NCBI RefSeq assembly: GCF_900539295.1
Contig: NZ_UQBH01000014.1
Coordinates: forward strand, 1 to 56,951
From: an uncultured Megasphaera sp.
GTDB lineage: Bacteria; Bacillota; Negativicutes; Veillonellales; Megasphaeraceae
Direction: 5' to 3'
Length of the DNA stretch: 56,951 nt
In this document: positions 7,914 to 15,045 of the stretch, one piece after another
Position numbering within the stretch: position 1 is the first letter of the stretch
How the letters are laid out: the number at the start of each line of letters is the position of its first letter
Notes under the pieces: model-generated
Databases searched by the model: none
What the model was told of the DNA's origin: nothing
The model's input: the letters and a program-made list of their open reading frames with translations, nothing else
Program-made: the position numbers and the translations under genes

Positions 7914-8120
7914 TTATGGAGCTTGCATCCGATTTAGATGCTCGTCCAGCTCTTTATATAACTGGTCGATGACAGCATCACTGAAAACAACTCCATAGCT
8001 TTCGGCCACAACTTTCATCGCGTAAATTGCGTTATTTACCTCGCCACACACAACACTGGGCCGTTTTTTCTCCGCGTCAGTACCGAGCATAAGGTATATA
8101 TTTTTGTCTTGTTCGGTCAT
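7914..8120 (-). CDS. Small protein encoded downstream of the fibre cassettes, unknown
   Basis: A 68-residue acidic protein starting MTEQDKNIYLML. The start at 8120 fits AAAGGAG nine bases upstream; another ATG at 8129 abuts that site. It lies directly beyond the outermost recombination site (8139-8146), so it stays in the same place whatever the arrangement of the cassettes. A fibre chaperone or an accessory factor for inversion is possible, but nothing in the sequence decides it. Confidence 0.55.
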   Translation of the reverse strand: MTEQDKNIYLMLGTDAEKKRPSVVCGEVNNAIYAMKVVAESYGVVFSDAVIDQLYKELDEHLNRMQAP

Positions 8121-8138
8121 TTTAATCATCTCCTTTCA

Positions 8139-8146
8139 ACAGTGGG
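8139..8146 (+). repeat. Recombination site A of the fibre shufflon
   Basis: ACAGTGGG, plus orientation, followed by TATATGA. It encodes the Gln-Trp-Val start of cassette A and lies at the outer edge of the variable region. Confidence 0.7.
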
Positions 8147-8373
8147 TATATGATACCCAAAACTCAGACACGTTAAAAGGGGAATATACTATTAATATCC
8201 CTATCTCTATGAATTTATTAGGATGCGCCACGAGTGGTACCGGAGATGATTCTACAAATATCATCAGCTGGTCTACAACAAGCATAACGGTAAAAACTTT
8301 CCAATCACACATGACCGATCCAACGCATCGAGTTAGGCGTCCGTTCCATGCCATTCTAATCGGCAAGAACTAG
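8140..8373 (+). other. Silent tail-fibre C-terminal cassette A, inverted
   Basis: A 77-codon open segment without an evident start, in the opposite orientation to the fibre gene. It begins Q-W-V-Y-D-T at the shared site and ends A-I-L-I-G-K-N and TAG, which is followed directly by site B. The expressed cassette ends A-I-V-I-G-F, so both follow the same domain plan (gp53-like fibre C-terminus: IIQWG near the start, AIxIG at the end). Joined at the common site it would be in frame with the fibre N-terminus. Confidence 0.75.
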
Positions 8374-8381
8374 ACAGTGGG
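8374..8381 (+). repeat. Recombination site B of the fibre shufflon
   Basis: ACAGTGGG in plus orientation directly after the stop codon of cassette A; followed by GATATTC. Confidence 0.72.
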
Positions 8382-8602
8382 GATATTCTCTGTATGGCTA
8401 TGTGGCGTTCCCGATTCGATTTACATCTTTTAGACAAATAACACTATTGCATGCGGGTAAGAACTTTATGATAGCTAAGGCATTAGAGGATGATTCACTT
8501 GCCGGTTTTACACTTTCAGTTAAAAACTTATCAGGATCGGACATTAATGAGGTCGATCAGGAAGGTTTCTATGACGCTCACTACATCGCAATTGGGAAAT
8601 AA
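8375..8602 (+). other. Silent tail-fibre C-terminal cassette B, inverted
   Basis: A 75-codon open segment starting Q-W-G-Y-S-L-Y-G-Y at the shared site and ending Y-I-A-I-G-K and TAA. The body differs from cassettes A, C and D, but has the same length class and the same beginning and end. It ends four bases from the end of cassette C, which reads the other way; the two stand tail to tail, as in an invertible segment. Confidence 0.75.
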
Positions 8603-8606
8603 AAAA

Positions 8607-8837
8607 CTACTTGCAAATTGCAATCCACTGTGCCCAAAGGTTGCTAACTTGGATTTGGCGGTCGTCGGTTATTCTTACACCGTCGAGCATAAATTTACCG
8701 TTTTGGTAGTTGCTTGTAGTTAAAATTAATGGAGTTTCCTCCGCGTTCATGTCGTTAGCTACTACTGCAAAAGGAGACGCGCTTATCGGGAGTATAACAT
8801 ATGATTTCACAGGGACATCACTAACGGTTCCCCACTG
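8607..8837 (-). other. Silent tail-fibre C-terminal cassette C, same strand as the fibre gene
   Basis: A 76-codon segment starting Q-W-G-T-V-S-D at the shared site and ending W-I-A-I-C-K and TAG. It lies directly behind the stop codon of the expressed cassette D. It carries no start codon with a ribosome binding site of its own and could be expressed only after rearrangement brings it next to the constant fibre part. Confidence 0.75.
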
Positions 8838-8838
8838 T
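8831..8838 (-). repeat. Recombination site C of the fibre shufflon
   Basis: ACAGTGGG on the minus strand, directly after the TAA of the expressed fibre gene; inverted with respect to sites A and B. Confidence 0.72.
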
Positions 8839-9984
8839 TTAAAATCCTATGACGATTGCCCTAACTGTATGGTTCATTAATTCCCCCTTGCCGGAATATG
8901 TGTTAATTGTTGCTCCCGTCATCCCGTCCCTAACGACTTCGAGGAAAGTATAGTATCCGGTACCAGGGGCCTCGGAACAAGGTATTAACGTCCAATTTGA
9001 CGTATAAGCAATAGGAAATTTAAATGGTTTATTGCTATCTGGAAATACCCACTGTATAATTAGGCCGTTTGCGAATTTCACGTAGCCGTTTTGCGTCAGG
9101 CTCTGGGCTACGATGCCGCCGCAGGTGCTGGCGTTAGCGTTGATGGTGTTGCGGACAGCATCGGCGCTGGTGTCGTCGAGGATGGTGCGGGCAAAAGCGG
9201 ACAGTGCCGTCAGGCCGGCCGATGAGGCGCCTGTAAAGTACGGTATTTTGTCGCTGGACGGCGATAAGCTTTGCATGGCCTGATAAGCCGCGCTAAACGC
9301 CTCCCAGTCGCCGCTGCCGGCCAAAAAGCGATCCTGATAGCCGGACGACGGCGCGGGGACCAGGCCGTGCGATCCGCTATAGTAACTGCCGGCGCCGGAA
9401 AAATCATTGTATGTCGTATTGGTGTCCTGGGTGTAAAAATACCCGGTTGTATTGTCCCCGCGTGTATAGGTAATACGTGTCCCGCTACATGACAGGTCCT
9501 TGATGTAGGTGCTGCGGATATTTTGGCCATAGCTGTCGTTGGTCGCATTGGTAGCCGTAGCGCTGTTTCCGGTGCAGTTATCCGCCGTTACGGCTGTCGT
9601 ATTAATGCTGATGTTTTTACTCCCATCAAACGCTGTCGCTGCGCCCGTTACTTTGCCGGAAATGGCAATCGTGCGGGCCGTGTTTAATTTTGTCGCCGTT
9701 GCCGCGTTCCCAGAAATGCCGGTACTGTGGGCGGACTTGTCCTTTTCGTGGGCCGCTTCCTGTGTGCCCAGCGAATCGATGGTTTCCTTCAGTCGCTGGT
9801 CATTCGAGAAGAGCTGGCTGCCTATATCGTTTTCCAGTTTTGCATGGACCGGGTCGCCGGTGATGCGTTGCGGGAAGCCATCCGTATTGAATTCCAGGCT
9901 ATTGTCCAGGCCTGCTGTCGGGCGGGTCTGGTTATTGATTGTTTCCGGGAAATCCGTTTTCCATTTATCGAGATAGTTTGCCAT
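8839..9984 (-). CDS. Tail-fibre protein, constant part plus currently expressed tip cassette D
   Basis: A 381-residue fibre protein (XkdV position). The start at 9984 overlaps the upstream stop as TAATG. Residues 1-310 form the constant part: an N-terminal baseplate-attachment region (MANYLDKWKTDF), a helical segment, and Gly/Ser/Thr-rich shaft repeats. The sequence GYVKFANGLIIQW marks the entry to a gp53-like C-terminal domain of 72 residues, from Gln-Trp at 9054-9049 to A-I-V-I-G-F. This last segment is the exchangeable tip. Three alternative versions lie downstream, each starting at an identical 8-bp site. The tip probably contacts the cell-surface receptor. Confidence 0.82.
   Translation of the reverse strand: MANYLDKWKTDFPETINNQTRPTAGLDNSLEFNTDGFPQRITGDPVHAKLENDIGSQLFSNDQRLKETIDSLGTQEAAHEKDKSAHSTGISGNAATATKLNTARTIAISGKVTGAATAFDGSKNISINTTAVTADNCTGNSATATNATNDSYGQNIRSTYIKDLSCSGTRITYTRGDNTTGYFYTQDTNTTYNDFSGAGSYYSGSHGLVPAPSSGYQDRFLAGSGDWEAFSAAYQAMQSLSPSSDKIPYFTGASSAGLTALSAFARTILDDTSADAVRNTINANASTCGGIVAQSLTQNGYVKFANGLIIQWVFPDSNKPFKFPIAYTSNWTLIPCSEAPGTGYYTFLEVVRDGMTGATINTYSGKGELMNHTVRAIVIGF
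9048..9055 (-). repeat. Recombination site D, joins constant and variable fibre parts
   Basis: ACAGTGGG on the minus strand inside the fibre gene, in the codons for Ile-Gln-Trp. It is inverted with respect to sites A and B, so inversion between D and either would put another tip on the fibre. Confidence 0.75.
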
Positions 9985-10529
9985 TATTTTCCACTCCATT
10001 CCGTCATGCTAGTACCGTACGTATACGTCCCATCAAAGTTTATCTTCCCATTCCAGGACCAGCCCAGGTATACATAGCATCCCAGATGAGCCGGCTTATA
10101 GATTTCAATCTTCTTCTGCATCTCTTCCAGCGACGTCTTATCCGTCGTCGACGTATAGATGATGAAGAAATATTTGTCATTATGCTCTTCGACGTAGCCT
10201 GACCCATAAGCGGCGATGATATCATTGACACGGGTTATGGTCGTCGTCTGCGAACCCCGTAGGGCTATCAGGATACGTGCCCGCCGCTTCTCGTCAGAGT
10301 CGCCGGCGTCGGGTTTCAGGTCTAGGAATTCTTCCCAGTCCGAGAGCCCCCAGGTGGCGGTCTTGACGAAGAACTGTTTGGTGATGTCCATCAGGGTCAG
10401 CCGCTGTTTCTCGTGTTCCTTCGACAGGCTTTCCAGGGTCGCTGCAAAGGTCGGGTCGTGCTCCAGAAACTGCGGCAAGTATCGTTTCAGGTCTACAGGG
10501 ATGACCCGCAGGAAATTGAACTTAGCCAT
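9984..10529 (-). CDS. Baseplate/tail protein, YmfQ/XkdU family (DUF2313)
   Basis: A 181-residue protein with RYLPQFLEHDPTFAATLES, a Trp-rich GLSDWEEFLDL segment, and RRARILIALRGSQTTT. These are typical of the DUF2313 (YmfQ) family encoded between baseplate J protein and the fibre gene in PBSX, Mu-like and other contractile phages. It overlaps the baseplate J gene by eight bases and the fibre gene as TAATG. It probably links baseplate wedge to fibre. Confidence 0.8.
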   Translation of the reverse strand: MAKFNFLRVIPVDLKRYLPQFLEHDPTFAATLESLSKEHEKQRLTLMDITKQFFVKTATWGLSDWEEFLDLKPDAGDSDEKRRARILIALRGSQTTTITRVNDIIAAYGSGYVEEHNDKYFFIIYTSTTDKTSLEEMQKKIEIYKPAHLGCYVYLGWSWNGKINFDGTYTYGTSMTEWSGK

Positions 10530-11556
10530 TGATCGTCACCTCAGTGCAGCGCGCAATCTGATCATCCGTCACCGCGACCATGGTGGCGCTGCCGTTGATG
10601 GTCAATGATTCATAGTCTTCGACGCCGCAGGCCGAGTCTTCGAGGATCATCTTGCCGATCATGGCACAGGTAATGCGGATATTGTCGAACTGATGGGAGC
10701 CGAAGTAGTTGTTGACGACCGTCTGGATTGCCGTCGCGCTGGCGTTCTTGCTGTCGAGTGGCTTGATGGCCACTTTGACGGCGAAGATGCTCGGCGCTGC
10801 CACTGTGACCGTCGCCCCGATGGGCCGGACGCTTTCGATGTACGCCGCTACCTTGCTCTGCAGGTCGCTCGATGCGGGGTCCCCGTTTGTATCCGTAATC
10901 AGTACCTTAACCGTGCCGTTGCCGTTCCAGAGCGGCTTGATGACGGCCTTGCCGACGCCTGCCACGGAGGTGGCCCACTGCAGGTATTCATTCCTATTGC
11001 CCGACGTAGCTGGCTGGCGTACTTTGAAGAGCAGGCGATTGAACAGTGAATCGTCGTCTTCTTCATTGAAGCCGTCGTGCATGGCTGCGGCGTTCATCAC
11101 GCTACTAATGCCCGGAATAGACATCGGTATCTTGGTGATTGTCTTCGCTGCCACATTGCCCACTGTGCCGGCCGTCGTACATTCGACAGGGATGTCCCCT
11201 GATTTGGAGATGGTCACTGCCTTCGTCGTCTCGAAGGAGATGCCTGTCTCCGTCTGGAAAATGCTGCCGAGCGGGACGATGCCGTTGCCGCTGACCGTCA
11301 CCTTCCCGATGGCCTTGATGGCGTTCTTCCGGAAGATGCCGTGTTCCTCGGCCCGCATTTCCAGATATTCGCCCCAGCTGGAGCGGGCAAAGGATGCCTT
11401 ATAAGCCTGTTCCAGCTCGACTTCTTCTTTCGAGAATTCGATGCTGTTCGAGGCAAGGACGTCGTATGTGAACGTCCCTTCGTAACTCGACGCATCGCTC
11501 CCGACGTTCTGCTGCAGTTCCGTCAAAATATCACTTTGTTCACGAGCTTCATACAT
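10522..11556 (-). CDS. Baseplate J-like protein (XkdT family)
   Basis: A 344-residue wedge protein. The early segment SIEFSKEEVELEQAYKASFA, the central GTVGNVAAKTITKIPMSIPG and the later VKVLITDTNGDPA are characteristic of baseplate J / gp47-like proteins. It assembles the baseplate ring around the hub. It overlaps both neighbours by eight bases within a tightly packed cluster in Xkd order. Confidence 0.88.
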   Translation of the reverse strand: MYEAREQSDILTELQQNVGSDASSYEGTFTYDVLASNSIEFSKEEVELEQAYKASFARSSWGEYLEMRAEEHGIFRKNAIKAIGKVTVSGNGIVPLGSIFQTETGISFETTKAVTISKSGDIPVECTTAGTVGNVAAKTITKIPMSIPGISSVMNAAAMHDGFNEEDDDSLFNRLLFKVRQPATSGNRNEYLQWATSVAGVGKAVIKPLWNGNGTVKVLITDTNGDPASSDLQSKVAAYIESVRPIGATVTVAAPSIFAVKVAIKPLDSKNASATAIQTVVNNYFGSHQFDNIRITCAMIGKMILEDSACGVEDYESLTINGSATMVAVTDDQIARCTEVTING

Positions 11557-11974
11557 CGACGCTCACCTCCCCATAAATCGTCGTCAGTGTAATGGATATA
11601 TCGACCGTGTCGCCTTCGTGCTGGATGTCGATGGTATCGATGCTCTTGATGTATGGATTGACCATCAGACATTCGACGATGACACGTTTAATTTCACTGT
11701 AGCGCTGCTGCACGCCCATGACCTTGCCGATGAACGGGCGCAGTTCGATGCCGTACTGCCAGCTGTAGGCCAGATAACGGAAGCGTTCCGTGCTCAGGGC
11801 CTTGTAGATCCATATCTTTATCGCCTCGTCGCCTTCGACAATCTTGAGTCTGCCGTCCGCATCGTAGAGGAAGCAGTCTTTCTCGAAGTCCCAAGCGTAT
11901 TCCTTCGGCGTCGGCAAATCCGACGTATAAGTATTGGCCGTAACAGTGCCGGTAAAGGGATATTCTACACTCAT
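11549..11974 (-). CDS. Baseplate wedge protein, XkdS family (DUF2634)
   Basis: A 141-residue protein with KEYAWDFEKDCFLYDADGR, IWIYKALSTERFRYLAYSW and YGIELRPFIGK, the standard DUF2634 pattern of a gp25-like wedge. It sits between the DUF2577 and baseplate J proteins, as in PBSX. Confidence 0.85.
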   Translation of the reverse strand: MSVEYPFTGTVTANTYTSDLPTPKEYAWDFEKDCFLYDADGRLKIVEGDEAIKIWIYKALSTERFRYLAYSWQYGIELRPFIGKVMGVQQRYSEIKRVIVECLMVNPYIKSIDTIDIQHEGDTVDISITLTTIYGEVSVDV

Positions 11975-12372
11975 AATTTCACCCCGCTGTCTGCCAGCCA
12001 GTAAAGCTGCTCATCCTGGCCGTAAATCGGGATGAGCAGGACGAGCGTCCCCGGCTTCAGGGTATCGGTCCAGGTTTCATCATTGTCGACAGGATGGTTA
12101 TGGCTCTCATACTGCGCATCCCCGGAGCCGCCGGCCCGGTAACTGGTTTCCCCGACGACGTGTCGGGTATAGTTCGGCAGCAGGTACCGCGAACAGTAGA
12201 CGTCCTTTGCCGTGATTTCGATGTTGTTCATCTTGACGACCAGGTTCGGAGGCGGCGTCTCGACGATGCCGACCTGCGCCCCGCGCGGCAGTTCCTCCTG
12301 CGCGATGCCGTGCATGGTATCGACGACGCGGGCCATCGACTGCGAAGCCGACGGGATTTGGCTGTTATTCAT
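11971..12372 (-). CDS. Baseplate-region protein, XkdR family (DUF2577)
   Basis: A 133-residue protein, likely a beta-barrel: GAQVGIVETPPPNLVVKMNN near residues 35-55 and GTLVLLIPIYGQDEQLYWLA at the end. Position and pattern match DUF2577/XkdR. It overlaps the next gene by four bases. Probably an OB-fold hub or spike-adaptor component. Confidence 0.75.
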   Translation of the reverse strand: MNNSQIPSASQSMARVVDTMHGIAQEELPRGAQVGIVETPPPNLVVKMNNIEITAKDVYCSRYLLPNYTRHVVGETSYRAGGSGDAQYESHNHPVDNDETWTDTLKPGTLVLLIPIYGQDEQLYWLADSGVKL

Positions 12373-12388
12373 GTGCTCTGCCTCCCTA

Positions 12389-14308
12389 CTATGCTTTCTG
12401 CTGGACGCGGATGACCTTGTCCGGCAAAGAGCCGTAATCGTAAATGCTGCCGCGGTGGATCATGCGATAACCGGCAGCCGTCGAGTTGTCCCAGCAACCG
12501 CCGCTGCCGTCACAGACGCCGCAGTGTCGGCCGCTCCAGACGCAGATGTCGCCCGGGCTTGCATAGCCGTCCCAGTCTTCCTCGACATAACCGTTTTCCG
12601 AGCACCACCGTTCCAGCCCGTCCACATCTTCGATGTTCGAGTTGGCCAGGGCCACGAAGTCGGAGTTATACTGCGCGGCGAAGGTCTTAACGGCCCGCAC
12701 GCAGCCATTGTCCCCAAAGGGAGCGCCTTCCAAGTTGGCCGCCGCTTCCGTGACGAGGGACGAGTCGCCGCTGAGGGTCGCGGTGCCGCTCTTGTAGCGC
12801 GGCGTTTCGACGCCGATTTCGCCGCTGTCGATGGAAGCCTTGACAGATTCTGCCGCCGCAGCACGGCCGCCTTCTGCGTAGCTGTCTTCACCGCTGATTT
12901 CGATGTTCTGGTTGAACCAGTCCGCCGCAGCCGACGGGGAACTGTCCGGAATCTGCGTCCGCAGGTCGCCGTTTTCGACCATCGTGACATAGTAAATCTG
13001 GTTCTGGTTGTTGTACGGTTCCATGCCGTGTTCCCGGCAGTATGCCACGTACTTCGGCCAGCGGTCGTCGTCACTGAGCTGGAAGAGCCCTGTATGGCTT
13101 CCGTTCGAGGCGGCCGGGTCGTAGTCGCTGTCTTCGATGCGGATGTTGCCGAGGATGCCGGCCGCCTGATTGTCCGTAAAGCCCAGGGAACGCATATAGC
13201 TGTAGGCGCCCTGTTCGCTCTGCGTGTACTGGCCCGTACCGGTTGCCTTCCTGGTTTCCTTCGGTTTGTCTTCTTTATTCATGATGTTCTCGAATTCGAT
13301 TTCCAGCCGCATCTCATGGACGCCGTTCTCGAAGGTGTGCGTATCGGACTTGATCCAGAACTTGCCGCACAGCTCCGTCAAGATGTCCTTGATCTGGATG
13401 GAATAGGACGATTTCGCCGCGTAGTTGCCGAGCATCTGGATGACGCCGGACCGTTCCGGGCCTTTGAAGAGCTTGTTGATTTTCGTCTGGGCATTGTCAT
13501 TCGGGTTCGTCTTGTAGACGTCTTGGACCATGGAATACTTCTTGATCCAGTCATCTTTCGTCTGATAGCCCGTGACATTGCCCTGCTGGTCCGTAACCAT
13601 GACGCTGTCGACGAGTTCTTCGATGGATTCCCGGTACTGGCTGTTCTCGATGTTCGTGAACTGGTTCGCCTCCATGCCCTCGATGAGCTCGCCCTTCTTG
13701 ATGACGTCCAGCTCATCGCCGCGCATGACCGGATGGAAGAGCACGTCCGGGTCGTCCTTGTTCGTCTTGCTGGCGTTAATCTGATTCGCCGCGTCCGTAT
13801 AGGCAATCATAATGATCTGGTAGCCTGTCTTCTCCTGGGCGATGAAGGACGTCTTCTTCCCTGTTTCCGCTAGTTTGCCGGCTTTGATGCCCAGTTCGCT
13901 GCACACGGCCTTGGCAATGTCTTCGGCCAGCATGTCCGTGAACTTCCGCGTCGTCTTCGAGCGGCAGAGGATGAAGAGATTATCGTAGGCTGTGACCGTC
14001 ACGGTCGACTGCTGCACGTCCTTCTCGATGTCGTAGACGTTGCCCTGGAACTGCAGGTTCCCGTCCTCGTCATAGCCATAGACGGTCTCACCGCAGTTGA
14101 TGACGTAGTTCGGCAGGTTCGGGTCCCGGGCGTCCTGGACGTAGGAGAAGACGAGCTTCCGGGCCACGTTGAGGCGCGATCCTTCCCAGGTGACCTTGCC
14201 GACGACGAGCTGCGTGATGTCGTCCATCGACTCGGCCTGTTTGGTCGTCGTCTTCCCTTCCTTGTCCTTCGTCGTTTCCGTCTTGACGCTCTTATGCTTG
14301 ATAATCAA
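12389..14308 (-). CDS. Tail hub protein fused to lysozyme and NlpC/CHAP-like domains (XkdQ-like)
   Basis: A 639-residue protein. Residues 1-350 form an XkdQ-like hub domain (VSKLVVG-type start, DNLFILCRSKTTRKFTDM, ELCGKFWIKSDTHTFENG). From about residue 367 a phage-tail lysozyme domain follows (GAYSYMRSLGFTDNQAAGILGN, candidate catalytic Glu392, GLFQLSDD). Residues 515-639 look like an NlpC/P60- or CHAP-type amidohydrolase with Cys536 (DNGCVRA) and His595 (GRHCG). XkdQ of PBSX is about half this length, so two wall-cutting domains have been added. The protein probably opens peptidoglycan during injection. Confidence 0.82.
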   Translation of the reverse strand: MIIKHKSVKTETTKDKEGKTTTKQAESMDDITQLVVGKVTWEGSRLNVARKLVFSYVQDARDPNLPNYVINCGETVYGYDEDGNLQFQGNVYDIEKDVQQSTVTVTAYDNLFILCRSKTTRKFTDMLAEDIAKAVCSELGIKAGKLAETGKKTSFIAQEKTGYQIIMIAYTDAANQINASKTNKDDPDVLFHPVMRGDELDVIKKGELIEGMEANQFTNIENSQYRESIEELVDSVMVTDQQGNVTGYQTKDDWIKKYSMVQDVYKTNPNDNAQTKINKLFKGPERSGVIQMLGNYAAKSSYSIQIKDILTELCGKFWIKSDTHTFENGVHEMRLEIEFENIMNKEDKPKETRKATGTGQYTQSEQGAYSYMRSLGFTDNQAAGILGNIRIEDSDYDPAASNGSHTGLFQLSDDDRWPKYVAYCREHGMEPYNNQNQIYYVTMVENGDLRTQIPDSSPSAAADWFNQNIEISGEDSYAEGGRAAAAESVKASIDSGEIGVETPRYKSGTATLSGDSSLVTEAAANLEGAPFGDNGCVRAVKTFAAQYNSDFVALANSNIEDVDGLERWCSENGYVEEDWDGYASPGDICVWSGRHCGVCDGSGGCWDNSTAAGYRMIHRGSIYDYGSLPDKVIRVQQKA

Positions 14309-15045
14309 TTCTTAATCACCCACTTCCGGATGTCGTCTGCATTGTTGATAACTAGATCTTTCAGATTGTTGCTCTTGAGGACGCGGCGCCAGTGCGTATA
14401 GTCGCCGTAGGCCTTCTTGGCCACGTCCATGACGTCGCATGCCTTCTGGAAGAGGGCCTTGCCCTTGTTGACGTTCGCCTGCTCTTCCTTGATTTTCTGG
14501 TCCAGGTCGACCGGGCGGACTTTGAGGCCCGTCTTATCATCGATAGGCTTGTCATTGTTCGCTGTCGGAACGTTGAGTTCCTTATACTCCGTGAAATTCA
14601 GCGTGTAGTAGATGTCGCGGCTGCCGTCCTGCTCCCAGTAGGAGAATTCCATGATGGCCATCTGCAGGTTCACCGGCGAATCCGTAATGATGACGCGCAC
14701 GGGCTGGCGGGCGGCCTTCCATTCCGTGATTTTCTCGACGCACGCCGTCGGTTCTTGGAAATCGCCGACTACAAAGGGATAATCATGGGTTGTCGACGGG
14801 AAGAACCCGGAGAAGGAAAGCGTCCGGGCTTTCGGCATCCCGAAGACCAGGGCTTCCCCGGCCTGTGTGATGTCGACGACTTTGTTTTTCTGTCCATCGC
14901 CGACGGTATATTTAGCCGGCGTGACCGGAAGGATGAGCTTCCCCGTCGTCCCTTCGAGGATGATCTGACGATGGGCACTGCTGCCGCCGGCCGAAAAGAT
15001 GGCCGATAATACTTCGATGGTATTCCCTAATTTTCCGAGTCCCAT
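14305..15045 (-). CDS. Tail protein, XkdP family
   Basis: A 246-residue protein. The N-terminal half (ILEGTTGKLILPVTPAKYTV, TLSFSGFFP) and the LysM-like C-terminus (KKAYGDYTHWRRVLKSNNLK) match XkdP, the tube-end or hub-linking protein encoded between the tape measure and XkdQ. It overlaps both neighbours, indicating coupled translation. Confidence 0.78.
   Translation of the reverse strand: MGLGKLGNTIEVLSAIFSAGGSSAHRQIILEGTTGKLILPVTPAKYTVGDGQKNKVVDITQAGEALVFGMPKARTLSFSGFFPSTTHDYPFVVGDFQEPTACVEKITEWKAARQPVRVIITDSPVNLQMAIMEFSYWEQDGSRDIYYTLNFTEYKELNVPTANNDKPIDDKTGLKVRPVDLDQKIKEEQANVNKGKALFQKACDVMDVAKKAYGDYTHWRRVLKSNNLKDLVINNADDIRKWVIKN

Noticed and set aside
12212..13873. Long open frame opposite the hub protein gene
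   Set aside because: Antisense shadow in GC-rich DNA; the minus-strand gene has clear domains and continuous coupling to neighbours.
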